Shown here: piece by piece, positions 34,147 through 44,494 of the stretch
Layout of the letters: every line of letters begins with the position of its first letter
Position numbering within the stretch: the stretch's first letter is position 1
Source: Trachythela sp. YZ-2020
Lineage: Eukaryota > Cnidaria > Anthozoa > Malacalcyonacea > Clavulariidae
Length of the DNA stretch: 64,000 nucleotides
Assembly (NCBI GenBank): GCA_016169945.1
Contig: JADLSH010000191.1
Coordinates: 248,001-312,000, forward strand
Direction: 5' to 3'
Translations under genes and position numbers: made by a program
Notes under the pieces: generated by a model
Seen by the model: only the letters and a program-made list of their open reading frames with translations
Told to the model about the DNA's origin: nothing
Database searches by the model: none

Positions 34147-34242
34147 TTTGTAAAAGAAATTAAAATAGGGCAGTCTATGACAGCATGCTGTTTTAAAATT
34201 TACAATGTTTTTGTTTCAAAATATTGCAATTTCTGTAGCTCG

Positions 34243-34250
34243 CCACGTCA
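34243..34250 (-). promoter_or_regulatory. UPR element match TGACGTGG upstream of SEL1L
   Basis: TGACGTGG reads toward SEL1L about 100 bp before its ATG. It equals the XBP1/ATF6 UPRE consensus TGACGTG(G/A). SEL1L is a known unfolded-protein-response target in other animals, so the position is biologically sensible. An 8-mer can occur by chance. Confidence 0.6.
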
Positions 34251-34926
34251 GGTCCTCACCATTTCACATCAGTCAGAAGATGCTTCGGTGCACGCCGGTT
34301 AGTAATCGTAAACCATACATAAAATCGTTTTTTAATAGATTTTTAAAATAATTATTTTATAAAGACTTTAAACTGTTTCTAAAGAGCTTATGTAGAACAT
34401 GAATTATGTTTTTTTATGAGAAAAGCACCATACAAATTTAATAGAAAGAATATTTTTGATAATAAATACATGAAATGCAATGCTGTCGTGTCAACCGACA
34501 ATTTCCGATTGATAATCCACTCCAGACATTCCATAAACACACATGGGATCGTGTGATTGGTCATTTTGTTTCGAAATTAATATTAAATATTGACAGCTCT
34601 TATTAATTAATAGAATTTTAATGACGGAAATATAGAATTATAAATTCAAAACAAAAATTAATAAATAGTATAAAATGCTGAAAAATTATCATCTATTTAT
34701 GTTTAAACATCTGGGCTTACAAATTAAGGATCATTAAAAGCGATAAACAAAAAAACCCACATATTTAAAAGGCGTTCTTGTTTACAAAATCGGGCATTGT
34801 TTACAAAGGCTGTTTAAACATACAAACGATGTACTCAACCTGTAGTCACATGCTTGATACGTGTTTATCGCACAAAATTGCCTAAAGCCGAGATGTTTTG
34901 TCTCGTTTTGTACTTTTGTTGTGTTT

Positions 34927-34934
34927 TGACGTGA
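34927..34934 (+). promoter_or_regulatory. UPRE/CRE-like TGACGTGA upstream of GNPTAB
   Basis: TGACGTGA lies 16-23 bp before the GNPTAB ATG and fits TGACGTG(G/A). It may lie in the 5' UTR rather than the promoter proper. It could equally be an ATF/CREB half-site. Confidence 0.45.
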
Positions 34935-34938
34935 CATA

Positions 34939-35112
34939 ATGGCTACAATATGCATTGGCGACGTCTACAACGAATGGTGTGCGACAACTTCTGTAAACTA
35001 TTGCAAAGGCAGACATATACTTTTTTGTCCTCAAGGCATGGCATGTTGGTTTGCTTCTTCGCTTTGCTTTTGGGCTTCGTTTCAGTCGTACAATTCGGGG
35101 AAGTTGCCTTAG
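34939..35112 (+). CDS. Overlapping upstream ORF of GNPTAB
   Basis: An ATG 11 bp before the GNPTAB start opens a different frame of 57 codons, ending at TAG 35110-35112, inside the GNPTAB coding region. Its context (A at -3, G at +4) is stronger than that of the main ATG (C at +4). If the transcript includes it, it would lower GNPTAB translation or require leaky scanning. No protein homology is expected. Confidence 0.4.
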   Translation: MATICIGDVYNEWCATTSVNYCKGRHILFCPQGMACWFASSLCFWASFQSYNSGKLP

Positions 35113-38100
35113 AATGGAGTGTTGTAAGGTATCAAAAAGCATTGTTTCCATACGTGGATAATATTTTACACAAGTCGTTTCAGGACCGACTATGCCTGCC
35201 CTTGCCCATCGATGTTGTTTATACATGGGTGAATGGAACCGATCCTCGATTATTGAAACAGCTTGCAAAGCTGAAAGCCGAAATGGAACAGCAGTTGAAT
35301 GATAGCATTTCGACACAAAACTATGAAAACTCTCAAGAATTAACTACGGATAAAACGAGGGTCTCTAAGGACGAGGGGAAGACCCTGCCAGAGGGGTGCC
35401 CCTATGAAAATTGTGTTGCCTTGAACACATTAGTTTTAAAAGTACATTCTGTAATCAAGATTGCAGACTTGAAAAAGGTTGACCCAGTTTTTCAAGAGGC
35501 CTCAAGCGTTTATAACGTAAGTATGAAATCCAGTTCAAAATCGGATTCCAGAAAGGCTAGACTGACCGTGGTCAAGTTTCCTGATAAAAATTCTCTAACA
35601 CGTGCAGTGGATAGGTCATTCAACATAAATGGTGAAAAAGTGGTAGCACAGAGGGCCTACCTCACAAGTCAGTCAACAGAACTAGCAGTCCGGATGCGTG
35701 CAATGGCATTGGTCTCCGCTATAAAGAGATCCAATGATGGTGGCAATGCATTTAAAAGTTTTCTCAGAGGACGCTTTGCCACAAAGTTAAGAGCTTTAGA
35801 CTACTATGATAAAGAAAAAATTGCTGTGTTGACATTTAAGGATGACCAAAGCTATCAAGATGCTATAAGATTGAAGAAGGGTGACATTAAATTCCAGGGG
35901 GTCTCGCTTGTGTTTGAACCAGTCCTGATGGTGTGGGAGCCGTTTTCAAGTGTCGACCTTGAAAATTACGACAATCATTTTTCTGCAAGTCGATTTGCAG
36001 ATAACCAGGAATTGCGATACTCTTTGAGATCTATCGAAAAGTTTGCTCCTTGGGTTAGACAGATTTTTATTGTAACAAACGGTCAAATCCCCAATTGGTT
36101 AAATCTTGATAATCCTCGGATTAAAATCGTAACCCATGCTGAGATATTCACAAATCAAAGTCATCTTCCAACATTCAGTTCCCCTGCAATTGAGTCACAT
36201 CTTCATAAAATTCCAGGATTATCGAAAAAGTTTATCTACTTGAATGATGATGTTATGTTCGGAGCTGAAGTGTGGCCGGATGATTTTTACACGCATGCAA
36301 AAGGTCAGAAGGTGTTCCTGTCATGGCCTGTTCCAAATTGCAATGAGGGTTGTCCTGCTACATGGATTAATGATAAGTACTGCGACAAAGCGTGTAACGT
36401 TTCCGAGTGTGATTGGGATGGCGGAGATTGTCTTAATTCCAAGACAAAATCTCCAAGCAACTGGAAAAGTGTGATATCAAATTTAAAAAAAGCTAAGCCA
36501 CATAATTTTTGCAATACCGGTTGTGCCGATTCTTGGATTGGTGATCGGTACTGTGATGGTGCATGCAATCACCTGGCGTGTGGGTACGACGCTGGAGACT
36601 GTGGAGTTAAACAATTCTCTGGACTGCACTCTGAAACCTTGCATGAAAATAGTAAAGTTTTTCACTTGCCCAGTGGACTTAAAGCCATGTTTTTTAATTT
36701 GTCTGATGTTTACGGAGAAGGAAAAATCACAGAAGGGGAACAAGATGGATCAAGCATTTTACGTTCAGTAACGATTGCTCAAAAGTTTAAGACAATGACA
36801 ATTACGTTTTATCCTAACGAGACGTTGACCACAGTGAACCTTCGCTTGGCTGGGTTTAGGGAAAATAACAACACAAAGATGACTGAAGTGAAATTTAATC
36901 TAACTGTTGAAACTATAAGTAAAGCAAAGAAAGAAATAACTGAAAAAACTATGAATGATGTTTTTGTTAGTCAAATGAATATTTCCGATTCGAAAGTTCA
37001 GACAACTTTATACCCTATAAGAATCTATAATGCAAGTGATAGTTTGAATTATAGGAATGCAGCAGATGCTAAAGTGTTCGCGCAAACATGGCCGACAGTA
37101 GGTGCAAATGAATACTGCGTTCCAAAGATCCCCACAAATATGAATGTTCCTGAAGTGGTTTTGAGGAAATTCTCCGAGCTTGACGAAGATTTGAAGATTG
37201 GAGATATTACACAGAAAGGATACAACAGGAAGAAAGCAAGACTGATAAAGGAAAAGCTCGGGCTAACTTGTGATTCAGATTTTCAACCAACCACTGTCCG
37301 AGCTGAGATGATGTACATGAAGTCCATGACAAAAAGTATGGTACCAAGTCATGGTCAGACAACAACAGCTTATCCAAGTAACATCAAGAAGGTGAAATAT
37401 TAAGATCATCATTTTTCTATTTCTCTCCCTTTCTTCCACCCTTCGTTCCTTCTTGCTTTCTTCTCTCCTTTCTTTCATCATCTGATCAGTCCTTCCATTC
37501 CTCTGTCCATTCCTTTCTTCCTTTACTTCCGGACTTCTTTCCCTTCCCTCCAATCATGCCCTCCCCCCCTTCCTTCCCTTCTTCCACCTTCTGCCCTTCC
37601 TTCGTTCTCATTCCTTCCTTCCATCTTTCCCTCACATCCTCCCCTCCTCCCTTCTTGAACCCTTCCTTCCTTGTTTCCTTCTACCCCCCCCCCCCCTTTC
37701 TCTCTCAAATACATAAAATTCAGGTGTTGGTAAATCCATCTAAAAATATAATTGCATATACCTAATAGTATATAATTGAATTTATTATATAAACATAAGT
37801 GTTATATAGAGTTTTATGCCACTGAGAAAAATCGTATTTAAACACACGTAAAAAAACATTTTTGCAAGCCAATCAAAAACCTATTACAACTATTTGTGTA
37901 CTATATTTTGAGTTTCTATATGAATTGTCGTTTGTTTATAATTTGTTTATAAAATAAACAGAATATTACATGGTTGCTTGGAAATATGGAATTTATTTCT
38001 CGTGTTGAAGAGAATATTGCTCACTCAATATTGTCTTCAACACTCGAAATAAATTCCATATTTCCGCGCAACCATGTAATATTCTCTATATAACTCATTA

Positions 38101-39873
38101 TATTCATTTATAGACTGCAGATTCCCCACTTGGCCACTTTTCAACCCGGCATCTCAACAAGTACGACGAAACAGCAACGGAAAATACAGGATTCCTGCCT
38201 TGGGAAAGGCGGCAAGTATTCAAACGTATCCAAGACCGCAAAGAGAGACAAATCCTCGAAGAAAGTTACAAAACAACCCAGTTTCGCCAAAGAAACCTTT
38301 TGGATACATTCTCTGGTTCCCTACTTCACGTGAACCGTATCTATAACCGCGCGTTTGGATACAAGGCGAGAAAAGTACCCTCGCATATGCCCCATATGGT
38401 AGACGTGGATGTTATGGAAGAACTACAGGCTAAGTTTCCTAAGGAGTTCGATGCAACTTCCTCACACAAGTTAAGGAGTAAAGATGACATGCAATTTGCT
38501 TTGTCGTATTTCTACTACGTTATTGATCAGACGCAAGAGTTTGATGTTTCTAGAGTGTTTCGAGAAGTCGACGCGGATAAATCTGGTAGGTTAATGGAGA
38601 TCGAAGAGCTTAATCTGTTCATAAATCTGAAAAGAGAAAGTTTAAACAAAACTACACTATGTTCATACTGGATAGCTTTATTAGTTCCCGTAAGGGCAAT
38701 TCCTCGTTGGTCCAGTGGCAGTGTTACTACAGGAGGAAACCTAAACTAAACTAACTATATTTACATATATATATATATATATATATATATTATTAATTAT
38801 TTGTTTATCTCAAAATATTTCTCGCTCGCTAAGTAGTTTCATGCTTGCAAGGCAATCTCATCAGACTAAAAAAAAAATCAGTTATAAAATAATGTATCAG
38901 TTCCAGTTATCCAGTATATTTATATATATATACTGGATAACTCTGTCAGTTCTAAACTGTAAGTGTCATCCCTTGATGTTATTGGTCCAGTGTGGGACTG
39001 AGGTCAAATTATAATCAGACAACTGCATATTGCAGGAATCGAATTCCAGTGACGGAGGTGAAAGGCAAAATGATGCATCAACCCCATTGTGCCACTTACG
39101 CCCCACGTGCATGGATGCGATTGAATATATACATTATGCTTTCTCTAGGTACCCTATCTGATCGTGAATTACGAACCCTACTAACAAAATTCAACGAAAT
39201 TCCTCTTAAAACGGACACGATAAATACATTCTTAAAACAGCTAAAGAACTGCTCTCGTATGCTCGACAACTCTACGAATGACGTCCGACTTCCCTCGGAA
39301 CGTCAATATGGCTACGACTTGCCTCCGGTCACCGAAACCCTGCTCCGACATTGCGGACCAATCATGAAACAGCTTAATAACACCAAGTCCAAGAAAAAAG
39401 AGAGCAAATTCAAACACGAAGTAGTCGGCGAGGAGGATATTGCTTTTAAGATGATAAAAAATAACGCTACCCATGTCTTAAAGCAACTTGATGAGATCCG
39501 AAAAAACAAGAAAAAGTTTATATGCTTAAATGATAATATTGACCACGATACTACGGTCAACGCCTCTGTCGTGAAAGGAGTTTTGGTCGATTTTTACGAA
39601 TCTTTATTCCCAATTCCTTCACAGTTTGAGATGCCAAATAATTTACGAAATCAGTTTCTATATGTGGATGAGCTTAACTCGTGGAAAAATGAGAAAAAGC
39701 GGTTAGATTTTATCTCGGATAGCATACTGATGGTGGTGTTGATGGTGATAATGGTGTATGTTTGTTGGTGTCCCATTATGTATGTGGTACGGCGAGTTGT
39801 GGGCTTTTTAAGGCGACGAGTTAGGACACCAAGGATGACTAGTCCTACATCAACGAGGTTACTGACGGTTTGA
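34950..39873 (+). CDS. GNPTAB: GNPTAB, GlcNAc-1-phosphotransferase alpha/beta precursor
   Basis: Golgi enzyme that starts mannose-6-phosphate tagging of lysosomal hydrolases, using UDP-GlcNAc. Exons 34950-37377, 38121-38585, 39149-39873 give 1,205 residues (human protein 1,256). Seen in order: N-terminal membrane anchor at about residues 31-50; Stealth CR1 with IDVVYTWVNGTDP near 87-99; Stealth CR2 about 341-384; NDDVMFG of CR3 at 432-438; two Notch/LNR modules (464-494, 521-551) ending DWDGGDC and GYDAGDC; CR4 with HMPHMVD and QFALSYFYY; an EF-hand loop DADKSGTLSDRE at 960-971, created by the exon 2-3 junction; and a C-terminal anchor about 1157-1180. A site-1-protease-like site RNLL|DTF lies at 870/871, where human GNPTAB is cut. 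Exon 1 is 2.4 kb without introns. The ORF reads on to a stop at 37403 if the GTAACA donor at 37378 is not used. Confidence 0.95.
37404..37700 (+). repeat. Pyrimidine-rich tract in GNPTAB intron 1
   Basis: Nearly 300 bp of TTCC, CTTT and CCCT-type sequence with a C-run near 37685-37697. ORFs over it on the minus strand (Arg/Glu/Gly-rich) are low-complexity artefacts. Confidence 0.85.
37963..38090. repeat. Hairpin-forming inverted repeat in GNPTAB intron 1
   Basis: ATATTACATGGTTGC with GGAAATATGGAATTTATTTC in the left arm is mirrored by GAAATAAATTCCATATTTCC and GCAACCATGTAATATT in the right arm. The loop is about 10 bp. Arms are about 55 bp, with one or two mismatches. It ends about 30 bp before the exon 2 acceptor at 38119-38120. 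Confidence 0.85.
38640..39112 (-). mobile_element. SINE (head plus 3' module) in GNPTAB intron 2
   Basis: The minus strand carries a tRNA-like head with a B-box-like GGAATTCGATTCCTGC (about 39033-39050) and the following CAGTTGTCTGAT. It then has the module of CCTCCTGTAGTAACACTG and ACTGGATAG-type motifs (38655-38757). An (AT)n tract at about 38760-38790 and AT-rich DNA interrupt it. It belongs to the same family as the copies at 44.8, 51.5 and 55.3 kb. Confidence 0.7.
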
Positions 39874-40703
39874 AGAAAAGAAAACGATAAAAAAGCGATT
39901 TTTAGAGAGATTATAAGCATGTACTGAATGGTGACGCGGCGAATAAGACCGCTTTACATGAGACCGGGTCAGAAATTTTAGTTCTTTCACGTCCTTACAA
40001 AATGAAATCCACTTGCATGTCTGAAGTGGTGTATTATCAGCGTTCTTCCAACATTTAGGCCAGCAAAAGTATTTTGTTTCTATACATCGATTCCGGCGTG
40101 AATATAGTCAGTCCGGTCCAGCTATAGTGGGATAACTTTGAGCAATTTTCAACCGGTCTCGTATAAACAAGGACTTGAGACAACACCGTGACTGAAACGA
40201 AATCGTCCCCCAGCTCTGACTTCGTCTCGGTCTCATTTAAGCGTCGCCCAGTTAGAATCGGCATGAAGGTCTCTCCGAAAAAGTCGGCGTTCAAATTTAT
40301 GTATTTTGAAGAAATTCGTATGAACTGGTATAAAATATAAATGGATATTTAATTGCATGGAATTGAAGATGTGAAACTTATAAAATAATTTATTTCTGAA
40401 CAGGTTTAATATTAATCAGATTATTTGTTAGCAATATTTATATTTTATGAAAATTAGGTAACGAAGTTCCAGCAAAAACTGATAATTAATGTAATTACAC
40501 AACCTTGTAGAATGATCCTATTTAATAGCGTGAATTAAATTTTATATTTGCCTATGATTGTCAATTTACTTTACTTTTCTAATAACTATAAAATAGTTTA
40601 ATTAGTAAACTTCGTAGGAGGTTAAAGAATAAAGTAGCTTGGAGCTATCCTCACTTTAAATTTTACAAAAATATAGATAACATTCTTTCATTTACTTATT
40701 TCA
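39874..40703. other. Convergent intergenic spacer
   Basis: Lies between the GNPTAB stop and the stop of the minus-strand receptor gene, so it holds both 3' UTRs. No ORF with domain features. It is AT-rich beyond 40300. The GC-richer part at 39930-40290 has short inverted matches (GAGACCGG and CCGGTCTC) and may be a decayed element. Confidence 0.6.
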
Positions 40704-43700
40704 CTACGCCAAGATGTTGGCATTTTCGGTACCTTTTGTTAAAGCTTTTGTTAAGCTTCGAATTTCCTCGCGGTGTCGTTTTTTCATTGCTTTAAGACGA
40801 CGAGATAAATTTAGGTGCGAACTTTTTATATCTCCAAATATTTCGTCGTCTGGTGTTTTTTCAGGATGGACGGAGTTGTCTACAGCAAAAAATATAATGT
40901 TTAATAAGAGCAAACTTGCATCTGGCTATGACTTGAAATTTGAGCAGTTGACTTAATCCGAATTTTTATTCAGTCCTAGCACCCATTTAGACTGAGGACT
41001 GAATGTGTCATTTTACCTGCATTACAATACCGTTACGTGACCAAAATAAAGCAATATGATTGGCTCATATATTCATAAATTATTGGGAATGAAAAACGAG
41101 GATAAAATGCAGTCTTTTTACATGCGAGAAAACGCCCTAACCATAACCCTATTGTGGGCCCTCTGAAATAAATGGATAAATCTATAAACCAGTGAATATT
41201 TACCTTTCTTCATATTTGTTGACCGTCGTATCCTACAGGAGAAATTCCATACCATACCAAGCAGAAATAAAACCCCGATACATATACCCAGTACGAGTAA
41301 TGTTTGACGAAACGTTAAGGACTGCCCGTCGATCATATCCTGAACATATTCTGTCGTTTCTTCATTCTTTATTCCCTGTAATGAAGTAGAATTATTCAGA
41401 GTCGTAATTACAGTATTTAGAATCCAATAAAGTTTTGGATACTATTTTATAAAAATAACATGTATATAACGCGTGCTCTGATTGGTCGAAACCCGTGTTT
41501 GGATCAGGCCATCCAAACACGGGAATCATATCGTGTGTTTGTATATTTATATATAATTTACTTTCTGCGTTCCGTGTGGCGATGGCCCACATGAACGCTA
41601 AAATATTGTTCGAGTTAAGACAAGCTCGCTCAATCCATCCGCCTTCGGCTCGCGCTTTCGCGCGCTTTCGCTCTCGCAATTCCCGCGTGTTTGGATCAGG
41701 GAGATCGCATAAAGGAAACCATAAATGCCACGCTCAATTTAGTGGTTAGAGGCAATTCTGTTGCAGGACAAATAAACGCACCTTTAAAGTTGTAGTATAA
41801 TTAAGTACGAGCTCTAAAGTCTTGATTCGATTATTTTTAACATAACTTCGAAAACATCGTTCTACGCCATCTGTCCCCCCTGATATGACAATACCATAAG
41901 AGGAAGAATAGTCCAGTATTCGTGATATACGTAGATCAGTGTGGCTCCACAGTTCTTTCGTCAGTCCGGTGGCATAAATATCAAGTACGGCTGCGTCAAC
42001 TTTCCCATTGAGCAGAGCTTCCTGAATCTCACGAGGTGTATAATATGGACCTAGAATAATGGTTGTCACTAAGTTAGATCGTTAAGTCCTGGTCAAACGA
42101 AGATGAGAGTTGATGAGAGTTGCAAGCGAGAGTTTACATGAGAGTTTCATCAACTCTCACGCCCCGGTCAAACGAGAACAAGAGTTGCATGAGAGTTGAC
42201 TGGATATTACCACGCGTACCAGTCGTGCAAACGAGGTTAACTCTCATCAACTCTCATAAAAATTTGAACCAGCTCAAAGTTGACGAGAGTTGATGAGAGT
42301 GCATGAGAATTGATGAGAGTGCATGAGAGTCGATGACAGTTGGTGGTCAAACGCGACTATAATTATAACGAGAGTTGCAACTCTCATTGACTCATCCTCA
42401 TTTGACCGGGGTTTTAGTCAGTTTCGTTGGTCAAAGGCTGGTTGCCTATTCCCATTCCAATCGTACGATACAAAAATAAAATGCCTACCTCCAACTATTT
42501 TCGCATTTCGTCTTATAGCAACAGACTCTTCTGTTGAGTTGATTAAGACAGCGACCTGGAATAAAGGTCACGTTGGTGATACAGTGGTTAGTAGACAGCT
42601 TTAGCAAACACAACGCGACGTCAAAGAGGACGTGAAAATGGCGTGAAAATGGCGTGATATGCCCATCTATGGATGTGCCCACGCCATTTTTACGTTCTTA
42701 CAATAAGCAGTTTTCCCATTTTCATTTCGCCTCGGTCGCACTCTGTGAGATGAATGCTTCCAGTTTGACTTTACCATGTTTTCTCCGGGAACTTCGGTTT
42801 CTTCCTGTAGTAACACTGGACCGATAAGGGTGGCATTTACTGGACCTCTAGGGAAACAGCTTAGAACTGATAGAGCTATCCAGATTATATTAGTTTAGTT
42901 TAAGTTTCCTCCTGTAGTAATACTGAACCGATCAGGGATTATTTCCTAGAGGAGTCAGTGAAATGCTTTTCTTTGTCGATCAGTTACACCACAGGAAGAA
43001 ACCAGTCCCAAAAGTTCTGAGAGAGATATAGTTATATTTTAGGTTTAGTTTAGGTAGTAATACTGAACCGATCAGGGAGTGCATTTACTACATCTCTAAA
43101 GAGTTTAGATCTGGTAGAACTATCCAGTAAAAATAAGTTAGTTTAGTTTTCAATACCTTCGCTCCATAAAGAATCGTTCCTGAGACAGACACTGTGGCAG
43201 ATAGCGCAGACGATAAGTCACCAATAAGAATAGAATATAGACACAGTCCAGTTAATATCCAGATGATAGCAAATATCCTGGCAGGTACTGACTTCGCTGT
43301 TGTGTCGCCATATCTATAGTGACAAACAAGACATTGTATATATTAATGAGTTTGCCTTCTGTATGGAAATATTTCCTTCTGCTACGTCATCTTCTGATGC
43401 AAAATTATAAACCTGATCAGCTAACACATGCCCGTTGCCAGCCAATGCATATTTTCGAATAACTCACAGTACGTACATGTTCAAGTTACCAAGCCAATGT
43501 GCATGTTCTGATGATGTAAGAATGGAATACGTGAATTTCAGTAGAGGGGACATCAGATGGTAGTCAATTTTATGGAGGAGCAAGCACATGAAACTTTTAA
43601 AATCTATCACTTGTATTCATTAAAAATTGTTTGGAAAAGAAAATGAAACATGGTAAAAAAAGTTACCCGACAGTAGTCATGGAGATAAAGGCCCACCAGA

Positions 43701-44494
43701 ATCCCACCAGACAACCACGGATACATGTTCTTGGAAAAATATCTTCGTTTGAACTGGAGTCCTTTCATTTAAAAACAAATCATGGGTTAGAACGACGCTT
43801 ATTAACTAACTAACTAACTAATTAATTAATTAATTAATTAACTAACTAACTAACTAACTAACAAATTATTAACTAATTAACCAATTAACTAATTAACCAA
43901 TTAACCAATTAACTAATTAAATAATTAACTAATTAACTAATTAACTAATTAACTAATTAACTAATTAACTAATTAACTAATTAACTAATTAACTAATTAA
44001 CTAATTAACTAATTAACTAATAATATCTTTACATACCAACATCCACATAATAATCCCTGCAACAAGAGCCAATAGTACATTAATCACCAGTATCGGCCAT
44101 ACTCCTAACACAGACTTTAACACAGCCAATGCCATATTCTCTGCTAACTTTTTCTTAACAATAACTACCATTCCAGGAGATTCGACCCCGGAGATAAAAC
44201 CAAAATGAGAACCGTATTTAGTTGCGTCTGCATGGCCCACGACTGGGAACGCGAACGTGGTAGTTTGGTCAAAACTTTGTAGAAGTGCCGGGAAGTTCTC
44301 CTTCTCCGATATTTGACCCAGGCCATCTTGGTCAAAATTCATCACCGTCCCGGCACACGTGACACAGCACGATGACGTCATACGTTGGATAAGTTCAGGA
44401 AGGATACCGCTGAGTTCGCCGTCCGGTTTTCTCATCACGTAAGGTGGAAGCATTTGGAATGTGCTTGTCATTATCATTGGGCAGTCGCACGTCT
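40704..44494 (-). CDS. Receptor exons: iGluR-like channel with TVGYGD pore
   Basis: Exons 44494-44037, 43761-43667, 43313-43157, 42555-42489, 42050-41782, 41375-41204 and 40879-40704. S1 opens TFQMLPPYVMRKPDGELSG. M1 is the hydrophobic stretch ending IIMWML. The pore loop is CLVGFWWAFISMTTVG|YGD, with the junction inside the Gly codon. M3 follows (ARIFAIIWILTGLCLY). S2 includes VAVLINSTEESVAIRR and KVDAAVLDIY. M4 is about 20 hydrophobic residues after SLTFRQTLLVL. The cytosolic tail is basic and helical. TVGYGD is the K+-channel selectivity signature, found among glutamate receptors in prokaryotic GluR0 and rotifer AvGluR1. The canonical S1 T-x-x-R agonist motif is not evident. The eukaryotic SYTANLAAF M3 motif is absent. 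Confidence 0.88.

Larger units (their letters stand above)
34147..34949. promoter_or_regulatory. Bidirectional SEL1L/GNPTAB promoter interval
   Basis: The 803 bp between the divergent start codons holds both 5' UTRs and presumably both promoters. It is AT-rich with no ORF of note. UPRE-type matches lie close to each start codon (34243-34250 for SEL1L, 34927-34934 for GNPTAB). Transcription starts cannot be placed from sequence alone. Confidence 0.7.

Noticed and set aside
36305..36743. Minus-strand ORFs over the GNPTAB LNR region
   Set aside because: Shadows of the Cys-rich coding exon.
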